From a virus: a stretch of DNA of 39,986 nt. The first letter of the stretch is position 1. Every line of letters begins with the position of its first letter. The notes under the pieces were generated by a model. The model did not search any database, was not told where the DNA came from, and saw only the letters and a program-made list of their open reading frames with translations. This document shows, one piece after another, positions 1-8,831 of this stretch. The stretch is from positions 1 through 39,986 of the IMG/VR virus record IMGVR_UViG_3300025280_004594, one strand, 5' to 3'. The position numbers were made by a program, and so were the translations under genes.

Positions 1-392
1 CCGCTTCACTTCCATATCAAATGTCTGATCTTTCATGGATGTGGGGCACATCCGAATCCGTCCCACCGAAAGAACAATGGAGTGTTAGTTGGCGAGATGA
101 TGCAAAACATGTAATTATTTTATTTTCTGACGAAGAAGGGCAAACTTATATGAACCCAATGATTACAGAGCCAATTTTAGCAAATATGATTAATGCAGCA
201 GACGAATTGGCAGTATATGTTTTTACATCCTATAATGTAATTAATTATGCCAGCAGTGCGCATAATTACGAATCGCTGGTTAAAGCTGGTCTAGGTGGGA
301 AAATTTATGAACTCACAATGAAAGCCATTGAAATGTATAACAATCTTCTTGAAATTCTCGACGAAACTGCATGCGGGTCCTCTAAACCATAG
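1..392 (+). CDS. C-terminal end of possible vWA-domain protein (5' partial)
   Basis: The reading frame is open from the first complete codon (position 3) through the ATG at 21, so the gene probably begins outside the window. At least 123 residues are visible. The stretch with KHVIILFSDEEG and the following helix-strand pattern resembles the central strand and later helices of a von Willebrand factor A domain, but the N-terminal MIDAS motif would lie upstream and cannot be seen. The gene ends in TAG only 2 nt before the next small ORF. In T4-like phages such proteins occur among virion and assembly genes; that role is inference here. Confidence 0.5.
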   Translation, partial: ASLPYQMSDLSWMWGTSESVPPKEQWSVSWRDDAKHVIILFSDEEGQTYMNPMITEPILANMINAADELAVYVFTSYNVINYASSAHNYESLVKAGLGGKIYELTMKAIEMYNNLLEILDETACGSSKP

Positions 393-394
393 CC

Positions 395-517
395 ATGGGA
401 TTTTTATTTTGTAAATTAGGCTTTTTAAAGGGATTTATAGTAACTATAGGAATCGTTGGACTTATATTTAGTATGTTATCTCTTATATTAACAAGAGATG
501 ATAAAAATGAGCGCTAG
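395..517 (+). CDS. Small single-span membrane peptide (40 aa)
   Basis: This 40-residue ORF starts 2 nt after the stop of the preceding gene. It is almost entirely one hydrophobic helix (residues 13-33, GFIVTIGIVGLIFSMLSLIL) followed by a charged tail TRDDKNER. There is no clear Shine-Dalgarno sequence, so translation would depend on coupling to the gene before it. Its length, hydrophobic segment followed by a charged end, and tight spacing suggest a real small membrane protein, but no family is recognised and chance cannot be excluded. Confidence 0.4.
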   Translation: MGFLFCKLGFLKGFIVTIGIVGLIFSMLSLILTRDDKNER

Positions 518-569
518 CACATATCTGAGTACTAATTCTTAAAAACCAAAAAAAAAGGAACAAACATAT

Positions 570-601
570 AAGATAAACTATTTACAACAGAGGTTTATCT
601 T
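570..601 (+). promoter_or_regulatory. Perfect 9-bp hairpin in the leader of the 129-aa gene
   Basis: AAGATAAAC (570-578) pairs perfectly with GTTTATCTT (593-601), leaving a 14-nt loop. The start codon is at 603, and the best Shine-Dalgarno match (CAGAGG, 588-593) lies in the loop and at the foot of the 3' arm. The structure is therefore placed to influence ribosome access to the gene at 603. No T-run follows, so it is not an intrinsic terminator. Regulation is inferred from position only. Confidence 0.4.
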
Positions 602-602
602 T

Positions 603-992
603 ATGTCTTCAAAGCGCTATTACGACGAATCATATAATTATTTTGAAAATTGGTATGGTTTTTTAAATGAACAAGAGGAAGCTGCAGGTCTGGCACAGCA
701 GGCCGCGGCAGAGCAAGAGCGCGCCGAAATGGAAGCTAAACAGCGAGAACAAAAAATCATGGCCATACGTCAAAATGCCGGTCCCGCTTTTGCTGAATTT
801 GCAACATTATTGTTGCAACTAGGTGAAGACGGTGGAGATAAAGGCTCTGAACAAGCTGATCTACATATCCGTGATATGGGCAGTATTATGTCTGACCTCG
901 CGCATCGAGAAGAAGGCGTAGAGGAGTTCCTTAAAGATATTAACGACGAACTACAACAAACCGGGAAAAGTCTGCAAAAGATACCTAAATAA
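603..992 (+). CDS. Coiled-coil protein of unknown function (129 aa)
   Basis: No family recognised. The N-terminus is aromatic and tyrosine-rich (YYDESYNYFENWYGF). It is followed by a long Glu/Gln/Ala/Lys helix, about residues 25-58, with a heptad-like pattern typical of a coiled coil. The C-terminal half is helical and acidic. There is no signal peptide or membrane segment. The start codon is just downstream of a 9-bp hairpin. It sits between a probable vWA protein and other likely virion genes, so a structural or assembly role is plausible but not shown by the sequence. Confidence 0.7.
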   Translation: MSSKRYYDESYNYFENWYGFLNEQEEAAGLAQQAAAEQERAEMEAKQREQKIMAIRQNAGPAFAEFATLLLQLGEDGGDKGSEQADLHIRDMGSIMSDLAHREEGVEEFLKDINDELQQTGKSLQKIPK

Positions 993-1005
993 TAGGAGAT
1001 TAAGT

Positions 1006-1524
1006 ATGGTTCAAGTTAGGAAAAAACAGCTTAAAAAAATTATTCAAAAAGAATATACAGATATCTTAAAAGAAGTAAAAAAGAATGAAGCTTATTTTAA
1101 TCAAATTGCTCATGAGCACGTTATTCATAACTTGATCAAAGAAGGTAAATTAAATGAACAAAATTGGCCACCAGCAGAAAGTACTGCAGGTTATGGTGGT
1201 TTTAACCAGAATCCGAATGTAGCAGCCATTCCTGAAGAGGGTGTTAGGGATGTTCCGCCAATGGCCAGTTCAGGTGAGTTCCCGGCATTTCTTGATTCTA
1301 AATTAGAGACTGTTGCTCTAAACGCGCCTTCAGGCCCACTTAGAGATAAAATTGTTGATATTGGACACGATATTTATTCAAAGCTTACAAATGAAATTGG
1401 TTCAATAAAGCCTCAAAACCAAATTGGTCAATTGGTCATAGAGATTCTTGATACCGTTTTAAGTTCTATGTCTACAGGAAGAAGATGGACGCCTCAAGAA
1501 GAGGGCGAAGAACTTACTGTTTAA
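1006..1524 (+). CDS. Hypothetical phage protein with basic N-terminal helix (172 aa)
   Basis: A good Shine-Dalgarno (AGGAG, 994-998) precedes the ATG, 13 nt after the previous stop. The first 25 residues form a strongly basic amphipathic helix (RKKQLKKIIQKEYTDILKE). Similar LRxxIRxxL-like segments recur in neighbouring proteins, for example twice in the 232-aa protein starting at 7404. The middle, about residues 55-95, is Pro/Gly-rich and probably flexible; the C-terminal part is helical. No catalytic motif is seen. It is likely a virion or assembly protein judging from its neighbours, with low certainty. Confidence 0.7.
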   Translation: MVQVRKKQLKKIIQKEYTDILKEVKKNEAYFNQIAHEHVIHNLIKEGKLNEQNWPPAESTAGYGGFNQNPNVAAIPEEGVRDVPPMASSGEFPAFLDSKLETVALNAPSGPLRDKIVDIGHDIYSKLTNEIGSIKPQNQIGQLVIEILDTVLSSMSTGRRWTPQEEGEELTV

Positions 1525-1545
1525 AGATGAATAAAGGACAAGTTA

Positions 1546-4500
1546 GTGTTTGAAATATTTAATAATTCAGGATTAGATTTGGGACCTTTAGAGGAACTAA
1601 TTCAAGAATTTATGCCCTTTGCACAAGAAAGACATGGATTTAAACGCCCTCCTAAGTTATTTTTATTGGGAGATGAAGAAAATGCGGCAAACCCTTTAGG
1701 AAAAACAGGTGGCTATAATCCAGATACAATGGAAATTACAATTTATGTTTCCGGACGACATCCAAAAGATATATTAAGATCTGTTTCTCATGAATTAGTG
1801 CACCACAATCAATGTTGCAGAGGAGACTTAGATGATATCGCCTCTACTGCAGTAGGATATGCACAAGAAGACGAACATATGCGAGAAATGGAAAGAGAAG
1901 CATACGAACAAGGAAATCTTTGTTTTAGAGATTGGGAAGATGGAAGGAAGAAGCAATTAAGTGAATCTATTTATTATGAAACAGTTATAACTGAGGACGG
2001 AGGAGAAGACATGTCCAATAAAGAACCATTAAAAGAATGGAAAGATAATGAAATTAATTCTAGGTTAATGAAAAAGTTTGGCTTGGTGAAAGAAGCAGAA
2101 TCTGGTGAAGCAGATTCAATTACACTTCACGACGAGAATACTGGTGAAAAACGCGCTGGTGATGTCGTTACTGAAGACGATGACGATGACGATGGTGGTG
2201 ATGACGATGGTGATGACGATGATGATGAAGATAGTAGTGAGCCCGATGAACCTATAGGTGAATCTTTAAATGGGCTCATAAACGAAAGCAAAAAACTTTT
2301 AAAGGAGCAGCTTGGCCTCGCGACCTTGACGGGGCTATTGCCAGCGGCTATTGGAGGTACCACTCCTTCCGGCCCAAGTCCAATAATTTCTCCGCGTCGG
2401 CCAGAACCGGCGCCGTATTCGACGATTGATTGGGACGTTCCTTTACGTAATTGGCGCACTCACTTGCCGGATATCCGCGCCGCTAGCGTCGCGGACTTGG
2501 CCGCTGAAGAAGCCGAAATCGACGCCGTTGCGGCTCTGTTCGGCGGCGTCGGTCCGAGGGGTCTCAGTACCAGGACAGGGCCCGCGCGGCAGAGTTTGGC
2601 TGTTGCAACGGGCCGCCCAACCCGATACTACGGATCTCGGGGGGAGTCTTTGGCGCCGGAAGGAGCACCTTACTATGCGGGTGAGACCGGTGAGCTAACG
2701 CGCATACGTGCCAAACGCCCCCAAATGGAGCCCAAAAGCGCGCGAACTGGACTGGGTTTGCGACATACACCTGAACAAATCGCACGAATAAAAGCAGCAA
2801 ATATTGCGGCCGCGCGCGAACAAGGGATGACCGACGTGGGCCCCTACCCGCGCTCTGGCGGGGAATTACACTACGCCGATCCTAACTTAGAACATCCAAC
2901 ATTCTTTGACGCCGCGCTCGGAGATTGGTGGCGCGGAGCAACCGGCCAAAGGGGCCAATCTGTTGAATCATATGGCCCTGGTTACGCTGGCGGCATATTG
3001 GGCCCGAAAGAGCCGGGTGGACGATCGTCTGCGTGGCACGGACGTCCGCCAGAATGGTATCTTAAGGACAAGCCGCTGCGTGGATACCCCAAGGACTTCG
3101 AACAGCCAGGGGAATGGAAACTCAATGAAAAAGCTGCTGCGTGGGTCAAGGTAGTGTCCCGAATGGAGATGTTTTGCGATAAGAACGACAAGAATTGCAG
3201 GCCCAACCCACAGTTCGGCAAAGATATTGGATGGTATTTGACCGAATATGGCGCCGAGGGCGCCGCGCAGAAGATGATAGATGACTACGATGAGGCCGGG
3301 AAGACCGGCCATTGGAAGAGAAAGCTGCCCGTATCCAAGCCATGGATCCGGCCAACACAGGCTCACGAAATTTACGCGCATCCTATGCCGAGGTCCGATG
3401 CTGCTGCGCGACGGCTGGGGCAAGCGGCGGTGGCGCGCCAGTTGAGAAAAAGATATGGAGAAAGCGCTTTCCCTATGGAGAAACCTGGGGAAACATTTTC
3501 TAAGGCATTTATAAACGCTGCCGTCGAGCTAGCCCTTTTAAGGGGTCTTGGCGCGCTGGATAAGGTTGCGGCAAGGGCTATGATGAGTCCGAAAAAAGCT
3601 GAGCTTTTTAAAAAAACAGTTGCCGCGGGCATACCTCCTGAAGCTGGCCCACTAGCAAGAACTACTTCAGGTGCTAGGGCGAGCGTGCATCACCCAATAC
3701 CGGGCGCGCGTTTTGTTAAACACCCCAAGCGGAAATTACCTACAGGTGCGGATTTGGAGGCGCGCCGGGCCTCGTCGGTTCATGAACCGGCGCCTAGCGT
3801 GACCGTTGATCCCAAACAGATATACAGTCCCGCGGATTTGGCAGCACAAGCTGCTGCACGTCAAGCGCCGGTCAAGTTATTTGATCCGCGGGCCAAGCCC
3901 GGAATCGACTTGATTGATCCACGGAAGGAATGGTCGATGGATAGAATATTCGGAAGAGGCCTCTATGCAGGGGGCCGTCGTGATATCCGCGGTTTTGAAA
4001 AGGGGATAGACAAAAAATTCGCGATGCGCCACGCGCCAGGAGCGGCTCCTGGTGAGCCAATTGCTATTATACCCCCTTATTCTTCTCCAAAGAAGATAAT
4101 GAAACAACTCCAGAGCGGGAAGCGCCTTAAAGGTACAGAGGATCGGTATGGGGTACAAACGATGAAAAATGAATTAGGCGAAGATGTGGTCATTTTCGAT
4201 GGCTTCAGTCGTAGAGGTTTAACGCAATCAGCTACAAGTGCTGATGCCCGGATCGAGATACAGAAAAGACTTGCAACTCTTGATGATGTCGGGGCCACCC
4301 TGGAAGAAAAAACAATAGCTGCAAAATACCTCGACAATATTGGAGACGAAACTCTCGATAGAATAATGCTGACAGGAAGAGACCGAAAAGACGCCGGTAT
4401 TAGGCGCCAGTGGGGATATGATTCCACTAGGGGAATACTGACACCTACTCCGCTTATTAGCCAAGGTCCGTGGGCCCGTTTTCTTAGACGCTCAGCTTAC

Positions 4501-5175
4501 TTTATCACAGGCGTCGGCTTTATATGGCTCAATCCATCAAGGCTTGGCCTTTATCCTGGTGCTACTATTGACAATCCACTAGCACACGATTTGTGGGAAC
4601 GAGATATTCCAGTAGGGGAAACTCAGGGCATGCCTATTGACTATAATCCATTTAAAACTCTAGCGGAACAAACTCAAGGAGGCCGTTACAGTCTTGTGTT
4701 TCCGGAGCCCGACGCGGGTGCAAAAACAAAGGTAGCGTATTATTTTTACGATATGGATGGCACTCTACTTAGAAAAGACAACGGGCATAAGAGAGAGAAT
4801 TTCTCCGCGTACCCGCCCATAACAGAAGCACCTTCTGGCGAAGAAGGAAAAGATTATTTTTATATTAACCCATATAGCGTATTCGGCAGGCAGATGTTTG
4901 GCGTTTCGAATCCGTACGGATCCAGTCAAAAAGCCGGGGAGACGGCGCCGAAAAAGAAAAAAAGACAAAAGCGAAGAAAAGGTACACCTAAGCGCGATGA
5001 TAGACCTTCTTCTGAGAAAAAAGTTAACCTTCATGTACACGATGACAGACCTCTTTCTGAAAGAACACCTTATACTTGGGATGATTTAAAGGAATCTCTT
5101 GAATTAGACGAAGATTATTACAATACTCTTTTTGAAGGTATAAAAGAAATGTGGACAGAAGATTTAAAGGAGTAA
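1546..5175 (+). CDS. Large putative metallopeptidase-domain virion protein with GC-rich interior (1209 aa)
   Basis: GTG start with AAAGGA upstream. Residues 1-150 form a compact domain with the zinc-binding motif HELVH (82-86) and downstream Glu candidates in EMEREAYEQ (about 115-121), as in HExxH...E peptidases. An acidic Asp/Gly tract (211-233) links it to a Pro/Gly/Arg-rich region of about 700-880 residues encoded by GC-rich DNA. The last 60 residues return to AT-rich, acidic sequence with two copies of a DDRPxSE-like motif. The interior matches no family I know; GRGLYAGG (803-810) weakly recalls ADP-ribosyltransferase loops and DMDGTL (1069-1074) recalls HAD motif I, but neither has a convincing domain around it. 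The frame is intact throughout. Its role is probably structural or injected; this is inference. Confidence 0.75.
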   Translation: MFEIFNNSGLDLGPLEELIQEFMPFAQERHGFKRPPKLFLLGDEENAANPLGKTGGYNPDTMEITIYVSGRHPKDILRSVSHELVHHNQCCRGDLDDIASTAVGYAQEDEHMREMEREAYEQGNLCFRDWEDGRKKQLSESIYYETVITEDGGEDMSNKEPLKEWKDNEINSRLMKKFGLVKEAESGEADSITLHDENTGEKRAGDVVTEDDDDDDGGDDDGDDDDDEDSSEPDEPIGESLNGLINESKKLLKEQLGLATLTGLLPAAIGGTTPSGPSPIISPRRPEPAPYSTIDWDVPLRNWRTHLPDIRAASVADLAAEEAEIDAVAALFGGVGPRGLSTRTGPARQSLAVATGRPTRYYGSRGESLAPEGAPYYAGETGELTRIRAKRPQMEPKSARTGLGLRHTPEQIARIKAANIAAAREQGMTDVGPYPRSGGELHYADPNLEHPTFFDAALGDWWRGATGQRGQSVESYGPGYAGGILGPKEPGGRSSAWHGRPPEWYLKDKPLRGYPKDFEQPGEWKLNEKAAAWVKVVSRMEMFCDKNDKNCRPNPQFGKDIGWYLTEYGAEGAAQKMIDDYDEAGKTGHWKRKLPVSKPWIRPTQAHEIYAHPMPRSDAAARRLGQAAVARQLRKRYGESAFPMEKPGETFSKAFINAAVELALLRGLGALDKVAARAMMSPKKAELFKKTVAAGIPPEAGPLARTTSGARASVHHPIPGARFVKHPKRKLPTGADLEARRASSVHEPAPSVTVDPKQIYSPADLAAQAAARQAPVKLFDPRAKPGIDLIDPRKEWSMDRIFGRGLYAGGRRDIRGFEKGIDKKFAMRHAPGAAPGEPIAIIPPYSSPKKIMKQLQSGKRLKGTEDRYGVQTMKNELGEDVVIFDGFSRRGLTQSATSADARIEIQKRLATLDDVGATLEEKTIAAKYLDNIGDETLDRIMLTGRDRKDAGIRRQWGYDSTRGILTPTPLISQGPWARFLRRSAYFITGVGFIWLNPSRLGLYPGATIDNPLAHDLWERDIPVGETQGMPIDYNPFKTLAEQTQGGRYSLVFPEPDAGAKTKVAYYFYDMDGTLLRKDNGHKRENFSAYPPITEAPSGEEGKDYFYINPYSVFGRQMFGVSNPYGSSQKAGETAPKKKKRQKRRKGTPKRDDRPSSEKKVNLHVHDDRPLSERTPYTWDDLKESLELDEDYYNTLFEGIKEMWTEDLKE
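2173..2241 (+). repeat. Acidic Asp/Gly codon repeat
   Basis: Irregular run of GAY and GGT codons encoding about 22 residues that are nearly all Asp, Gly or Glu (residues 210-232 of the 1209-aa protein). It lies just upstream of the abrupt rise in GC content near 2310 and probably forms a disordered linker between the peptidase-like domain and the GC-rich region. Such simple-sequence tracts can change length by slippage. Confidence 0.75.
2310..4960 (+). other. GC-rich segment inside an AT-rich gene
   Basis: Hand counts of single 60-nt lines give 63% GC at 2461, 70% at 2521, 65% at 3001 and 60% at 4021, against 32% at 1561 and 40% at 5341. The shift is sharp near 2310 and tapers through 4500-4960 (45% at 4561 and at 4921). 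The open frame continues across both edges. Codon choice moves to GC-ending codons and the encoded protein is rich in Ala, Arg, Gly and Pro. This is typical of a module acquired from a high-GC source; no mobile-element ends were seen. Confidence 0.75.
4996..5061 (+). repeat. Two imperfect direct repeats encoding DDRPxSE
   Basis: The 21-nt segments at 4996-5016 and 5041-5061 share most positions and encode DDRPSSE and DDRPLSE near the C-terminus of the 1209-aa protein. They lie at the downstream edge of the GC-rich segment, next to a Lys/Arg-rich stretch. They probably arose by local duplication. Confidence 0.55.
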
Positions 5176-5178
5176 TTA

Positions 5179-7404
5179 ATGGGCACTCCAGGACACATGA
5201 ATCACCCCTTTGATGTAGGTTGGGTTAACACAGGCGAAGATCTAAGAGATTTCTTTTTAGACGTAGCAGATCTTTTACAAGCCAAACCAGCCAGTATTAA
5301 ATGGGATGGCATCAATGTAAGTTTCAAATTAGTCACAGATAGAGAGGGTAGAAAAGCTTTTCGTATGGATCGAGGCACTTCTGATCCTAAATCTGTTATT
5401 GGCATGACATCGCAAGATGCTTATGAAAAATGGCCACCAGGCCATGGCATGCCTCCTGCAATTGAAAAACTTTTAACTATATTTAATGAAGCGCTTCCAA
5501 AAATAGAACCAGAACTAAAAGCTTTAGGAATGTGGGATGATTCTACTAAATTCTTTAACACAGAATATATGGGAGAAGGCGGAAGCAATGTGATCCAATA
5601 TGGTAAAAATATTTTAGCCATTCATGGTGTTAACCAATTTTATGAGAAAAAAGCTCAACCTCATAGAATCAGAAAAAGAATTGGTATGGACAGGCCTGGA
5701 TTGGAAAGACCTATCGATCCAGAATCTATGAAACCAACAAAAGCAGTAAGTACAGAAATTGATTACGATGAAAATACTCTTAATTCTCTTATAGAAAATG
5801 TTAAGCCAATTGCAGAAAAATATGATTTTAATTTGGTTGGAGATACTCCAACAGAAAACGCTGCACCAATTGATTATGAAACTGTGTTGGATACAGAATT
5901 TCCTATATATTTAACAAGAGATGATGTACAAACACATTCTATTAGAGAGTGGTTACAAGATGCTAAAAATCCCCGGGGCCAAACAGTAACCACGAAAGAA
6001 GGAAGAACTCCGGGAGCTTTAAGTAAAGAAATTTATATCGCTGTTTTAAATAAAACACCATTAATTGATTTATTAGTATCACAAGAAGACGTCGAATGGG
6101 CTATCAATGGCGCTATTTTTTATCATGCAACAAAAGAATTAGGTAATGCTGTTAAAAGATCATTAAAGGTCTCAGAAGAAATTAATAGTATACTTGGGTG
6201 GGATCCCAAACTTGACGATGTTGTTAATCATGAAGGAGTTATTTTAAGAGATCCAAAATTTGGTGAAAAACCTGTTAAGATTACAGGAGAATTTATTCTA
6301 GAAGGATTAATTAGTGCTCATGGCACTGCAGGACGACAAGAATTAGCACAACAGGCAGGTACAGATATACAAATAGAAAAACCAAAGTTAGCACTTTTAG
6401 CAGGCGGCTTTAAACCGCCACATAAAGGCCACTTAGAAATGGTTAAATTTTATAATCAACAAGTAGGCCCAAGTGGAAAGGTAATAATTTTAATGGGAAG
6501 TGGAGGAGGAGAACCAAGAACCATTAATGGCAGAGCAATAACCGCACAAGATTCAATGGATATTTGGGATATATATTTAAGAAACGAACCATCTATTCAA
6601 TGGCCATCTGGTCGAATAGAGTTTCAAAATGTTGAAGGTGTTGGGCCGATTGCACCTATTGTTGATTATGTTCGCGATCAAGCCCCAGAAGATCAAATTA
6701 TTCTTTTAGGCGCAGGAGAAAAAGATGAAGAGAGATGGCCAAAAATAATGGTAAACCCCAGGAACAATCCTAGAAATATTGAACTAGAGACAACTCCTGC
6801 TCCTAATATAGCTGATGATAATGGAAATCCACTAAGCGCACGTATTATGAGACAAGCTGTAGAAAATGGTGATATAGAAACCTTTAAAAGTTATATTCCA
6901 GAAAGTAGCTTAGATTTTGCAGAAAAAATATTTACTACACTTGGCGGAGGAACAATTGAAAAACCACAAGAAGAGCCACAAGAAGAACCACAAGAACAAT
7001 TACAGGAGGATCGTCCACTTCCGTTGGGCATATTTCTCGGGCTAGTTGAAGAATGTATAAATGAAGCCAATACAGAGCGCTCAAGTTTTGATGCTGTACA
7101 ACATCAAGCAAATCTTGGATCAATTGGGCATGCAAAATGGAACGATCAAGCAGCAGAAGATGCAATTTATGATAATGATGATCATGAAGGTCGCATGAAA
7201 CATGTTGCAGAAGGAGATGAAGAAGAATTAGAAGAGGCGTCATCAATGGCAGCAGGAGATGTTGCTGGGCATGTGGCAGGTGCTTGGGGAAAAGACTTTA
7301 CAAATGAGAATGAGAAAGAAGCAAGAAAATCACACACTTTAGAAGAAGAAGAGCTTGTTGAAAATATTGTAAACTATTTAAATAATGGAGTCGGAGTACT
7401 ATAA
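5179..7404 (+). CDS. Fusion of ligase-like nucleotidyltransferase and NMNAT-like adenylyltransferase (741 aa)
   Basis: Shine-Dalgarno AAAGGAG at 5166-5172. The N-terminal part carries the ordered motifs of covalent nucleotidyltransferases (ATP-dependent DNA/RNA ligases, capping enzymes): KWDG at 41-44 (motif I, nucleotidyl-lysine), FRMDRGT (61-67), FNTEYMG (126-132, motif III-like), EGVILRDP (352-359, motif IV) and KPVKI (364-368, motif V-like). Residues 403-590 form a second domain with GGFKPPHKGH (409-418), the HxGH signature of cytidylyltransferase-fold enzymes, and LSARIMRQA (552-560), like the IS.T.IR motif of NMN adenylyltransferases. A Gln/Glu/Pro linker (595-610) and an acidic tail follow. 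Substrates are unknown: RNA/DNA end modification or NAD metabolism are possibilities. The motifs are visible; the combined function is inference. Confidence 0.7.
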   Translation: MGTPGHMNHPFDVGWVNTGEDLRDFFLDVADLLQAKPASIKWDGINVSFKLVTDREGRKAFRMDRGTSDPKSVIGMTSQDAYEKWPPGHGMPPAIEKLLTIFNEALPKIEPELKALGMWDDSTKFFNTEYMGEGGSNVIQYGKNILAIHGVNQFYEKKAQPHRIRKRIGMDRPGLERPIDPESMKPTKAVSTEIDYDENTLNSLIENVKPIAEKYDFNLVGDTPTENAAPIDYETVLDTEFPIYLTRDDVQTHSIREWLQDAKNPRGQTVTTKEGRTPGALSKEIYIAVLNKTPLIDLLVSQEDVEWAINGAIFYHATKELGNAVKRSLKVSEEINSILGWDPKLDDVVNHEGVILRDPKFGEKPVKITGEFILEGLISAHGTAGRQELAQQAGTDIQIEKPKLALLAGGFKPPHKGHLEMVKFYNQQVGPSGKVIILMGSGGGEPRTINGRAITAQDSMDIWDIYLRNEPSIQWPSGRIEFQNVEGVGPIAPIVDYVRDQAPEDQIILLGAGEKDEERWPKIMVNPRNNPRNIELETTPAPNIADDNGNPLSARIMRQAVENGDIETFKSYIPESSLDFAEKIFTTLGGGTIEKPQEEPQEEPQEQLQEDRPLPLGIFLGLVEECINEANTERSSFDAVQHQANLGSIGHAKWNDQAAEDAIYDNDDHEGRMKHVAEGDEEELEEASSMAAGDVAGHVAGAWGKDFTNENEKEARKSHTLEEEELVENIVNYLNNGVGVL

Positions 7405-8102
7405 TGCAGATTAAAAGACAAGAATTTTTAAGTGAAATCAAAGAAGAAATGGAATTGCGTAAAACAATACGTCAAGCAATTAGCTTATTAGAATCGAGAA
7501 GGTTGCAAGAAGAAAACACACTTCGTAAAATTATTAGAAAACTTATTTCAGAAGCCAAGCCTTCAGATTTAAAAGTGCACGATGAAACTGGAATGAATTA
7601 TTTAGAGCATCTTGTTAGCAATACTAGTTTTCTTAATGATTTAAAAAGTGGTTATGTTAGTTTAACGACTAGCCCTGAACAAAGAAAATCTTATGCCGCA
7701 CATATATTAAACGCCACAAAAGCATTATTAGAAAGAGATAGACTTAATCGTGGCGAAGATGAAGAATCTGAAAGTAAAGCAACTGCTTTAAAAGCAACCC
7801 CAACTGGTGGCGTTGATCTTAATGTTACAGATAAAGAAACTAGCAAAGAAAGAGCATTAGAAACTGAAGAAATAGAAAAGTTTCAAATGTTACCCGGAAT
7901 GGATGAGTCTGGTGCAGCTGCAGCTGAAGATGCCTGGAAATCTCTTGGTGAATTAATTAAAAATGAATTGAAAAAAACGAGAGACCCCAGAGATCGAACC
8001 ATCTTTGAAGATTACTTAATTAAAAATATTATTGGTTATTTTGAAGAGTGGGAAAATGCTATGGTAACTAAACCAGGATCATCTGTCCCAGTACCATTAT
8101 AA
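7404..8102 (+). CDS. Hypothetical phage protein, helical (232 aa)
   Basis: The ATG overlaps the stop of the preceding gene by one base (TAATG), implying coupled translation. The first 55 residues are helical and contain two related basic segments, ELRKTIRQAISLLE and NTLRKIIRKLISEA, resembling the N-terminal helix of the 172-aa protein at 1006. The remainder is helical and soluble with no catalytic motif or membrane span. Conserved hypothetical phage protein; a virion or assembly role is suggested only by context. Confidence 0.7.
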   Translation: MQIKRQEFLSEIKEEMELRKTIRQAISLLESRRLQEENTLRKIIRKLISEAKPSDLKVHDETGMNYLEHLVSNTSFLNDLKSGYVSLTTSPEQRKSYAAHILNATKALLERDRLNRGEDEESESKATALKATPTGGVDLNVTDKETSKERALETEEIEKFQMLPGMDESGAAAAEDAWKSLGELIKNELKKTRDPRDRTIFEDYLIKNIIGYFEEWENAMVTKPGSSVPVPL

Positions 8103-8154
8103 TAGATTACCCCTAATTAATCAGATTTAAAATTCTTTAAAAACAAACAAAAAG

Positions 8155-8274
8155 ATGTTAAAATGTAAGAAGAAAAAAGAAAGAATGAAAAAGATTGAAG
8201 AATTAATTACCAACCATCCGTCCAAGGGTATCAGATTTGAAAAGAAAAATAAAGTAAAAAATGACCTGGAATAA
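8155..8274 (+). CDS. Possible short basic leader peptide (39 aa, or 29 aa from 8185)
   Basis: This small frame encodes a very Lys-rich peptide and ends in TAA at 8272-8274, overlapping the ATG of the HTH gene at 8261. Two in-frame ATGs (8155, 8185) exist; the second follows an A/G-rich stretch that could act as a weak ribosome site. The overlap suggests it could feed ribosomes into the HTH gene, which lacks a clear Shine-Dalgarno of its own. The AT-rich composition makes a chance ORF quite possible. Confidence 0.3.
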   Translation: MLKCKKKKERMKKIEELITNHPSKGIRFEKKNKVKNDLE

Positions 8275-8617
8275 AAAAAAACCTAGAGGTAAAAATACTC
8301 GATATAGTTTGATCAAAAAGCTTCGTGAAGAAGAAAAATCTACTGAAGCCTTCGAGATCATGCTCAATAATCTTTCTTTAGAAGAGATTATTGGCCTTAA
8401 GTTGGAATTGGCATCAAAAGTGTTTGGTGGCAAATCATATGGATTACCAATCTGGAAATCGATGAAGGAAATTGTACAAGATGCTGTATTAAAATATACT
8501 CTTTCTGCGTGCAAATCTAAAAGAGAAGCAGCTAGATTTTTAGGCATAAGGCAACAAAATTTCAATAAATTAATAAAAAAATATAAAACAGAGAATTTTT
8601 TCGAAAATAATGATTAA
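8261..8617 (+). CDS. Fis-type helix-turn-helix DNA-binding protein (118 aa)
   Basis: The C-terminal 40 residues (DAVLKYTLSACKSKREAARF, then LGIRQQNFNKLIKKY) match the Fis/NtrC-type HTH: a helix, a short turn around the SKREAARFLGI helix and a recognition helix. The N-terminus is highly basic (KKKPRGKNTRY) and the middle is helical (EEIIGLKLELASKVFGGK). Likely a phage transcriptional regulator or nucleoid-type protein. It lies immediately upstream of a promoter (8623), an ncRNA and the tmRNA, so autoregulation or control of that locus is possible. HTH recognition is by motif; targets are inferred. Confidence 0.65.
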   Translation: MTWNKKKPRGKNTRYSLIKKLREEEKSTEAFEIMLNNLSLEEIIGLKLELASKVFGGKSYGLPIWKSMKEIVQDAVLKYTLSACKSKREAARFLGIRQQNFNKLIKKYKTENFFENND

Positions 8618-8622
8618 AAAAC

Positions 8623-8654
8623 TTGACAAATAATATATAATCAATTCATATTCT
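8623..8654 (+). promoter_or_regulatory. Sigma70-type promoter for the ncRNA
   Basis: A perfect -35 box TTGACA (8623-8628) lies 5 nt after the HTH stop codon. Acceptable but weaker -10 candidates follow: CATATT (8647-8652, 18-nt spacer) or TATTCT (8649-8654, 20-nt spacer). Transcription would begin near 8658-8661, coinciding with the first base of the 12-bp closing stem of the ncRNA below. Confidence 0.5.
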
Positions 8655-8657
8655 AAT

Positions 8658-8815
8658 ACTATAAAGGGTACATTAGAGTATATATATGGAAATAATAAAC
8701 CTTCAATGACTCTCTTGAAGGGGGTACGATATATGTGTCGGATAATTAATGTTTCCCAGTTAAAAGGAGTCTAACTTTGTTAATGTGAAGGATTAACACC
8801 CTTTATAGTTTTTTT
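8658..8815 (+). ncRNA. Structured small RNA of about 158 nt, family not recognised
   Basis: ACTATAAAGGGT (8658-8669) pairs perfectly over 12 bp with ACCCTTTATAGT (8798-8809), which runs directly into seven T residues (8809-8815), as in an intrinsic terminator. Inside are a 7-bp hairpin CCTTCAA/TTGAAGG (8700-8706/8715-8721), a 5-bp hairpin CGATA/TGTCG (8727-8731/8736-8740) and a 6-bp hairpin GTTAAT/ATTAAC (8779-8784/8792-8797). The loop of the first hairpin (GACTCT, 8708-8713) can pair with GGAGTC (8766-8771), forming a pseudoknot. A promoter places the start at the stem's first base. No convincing ORF lies inside. It does not resemble SRP RNA, 6S or RNase P RNA as I know them. Confidence 0.6.
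8798..8815 (+). terminator. Terminator formed by the ncRNA closing stem
   Basis: The 3' arm ACCCTTTATAGT of the 12-bp stem is followed by an uninterrupted T7 tract. Pairing with 8658-8669 would give a stem plus U-run able to end transcription just upstream of the tmRNA (8832). Read-through could instead make a joint precursor with the tmRNA, since no separate tmRNA promoter is evident. Confidence 0.5.
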
Positions 8816-8831
8816 AGTTCTTTAAAAATAT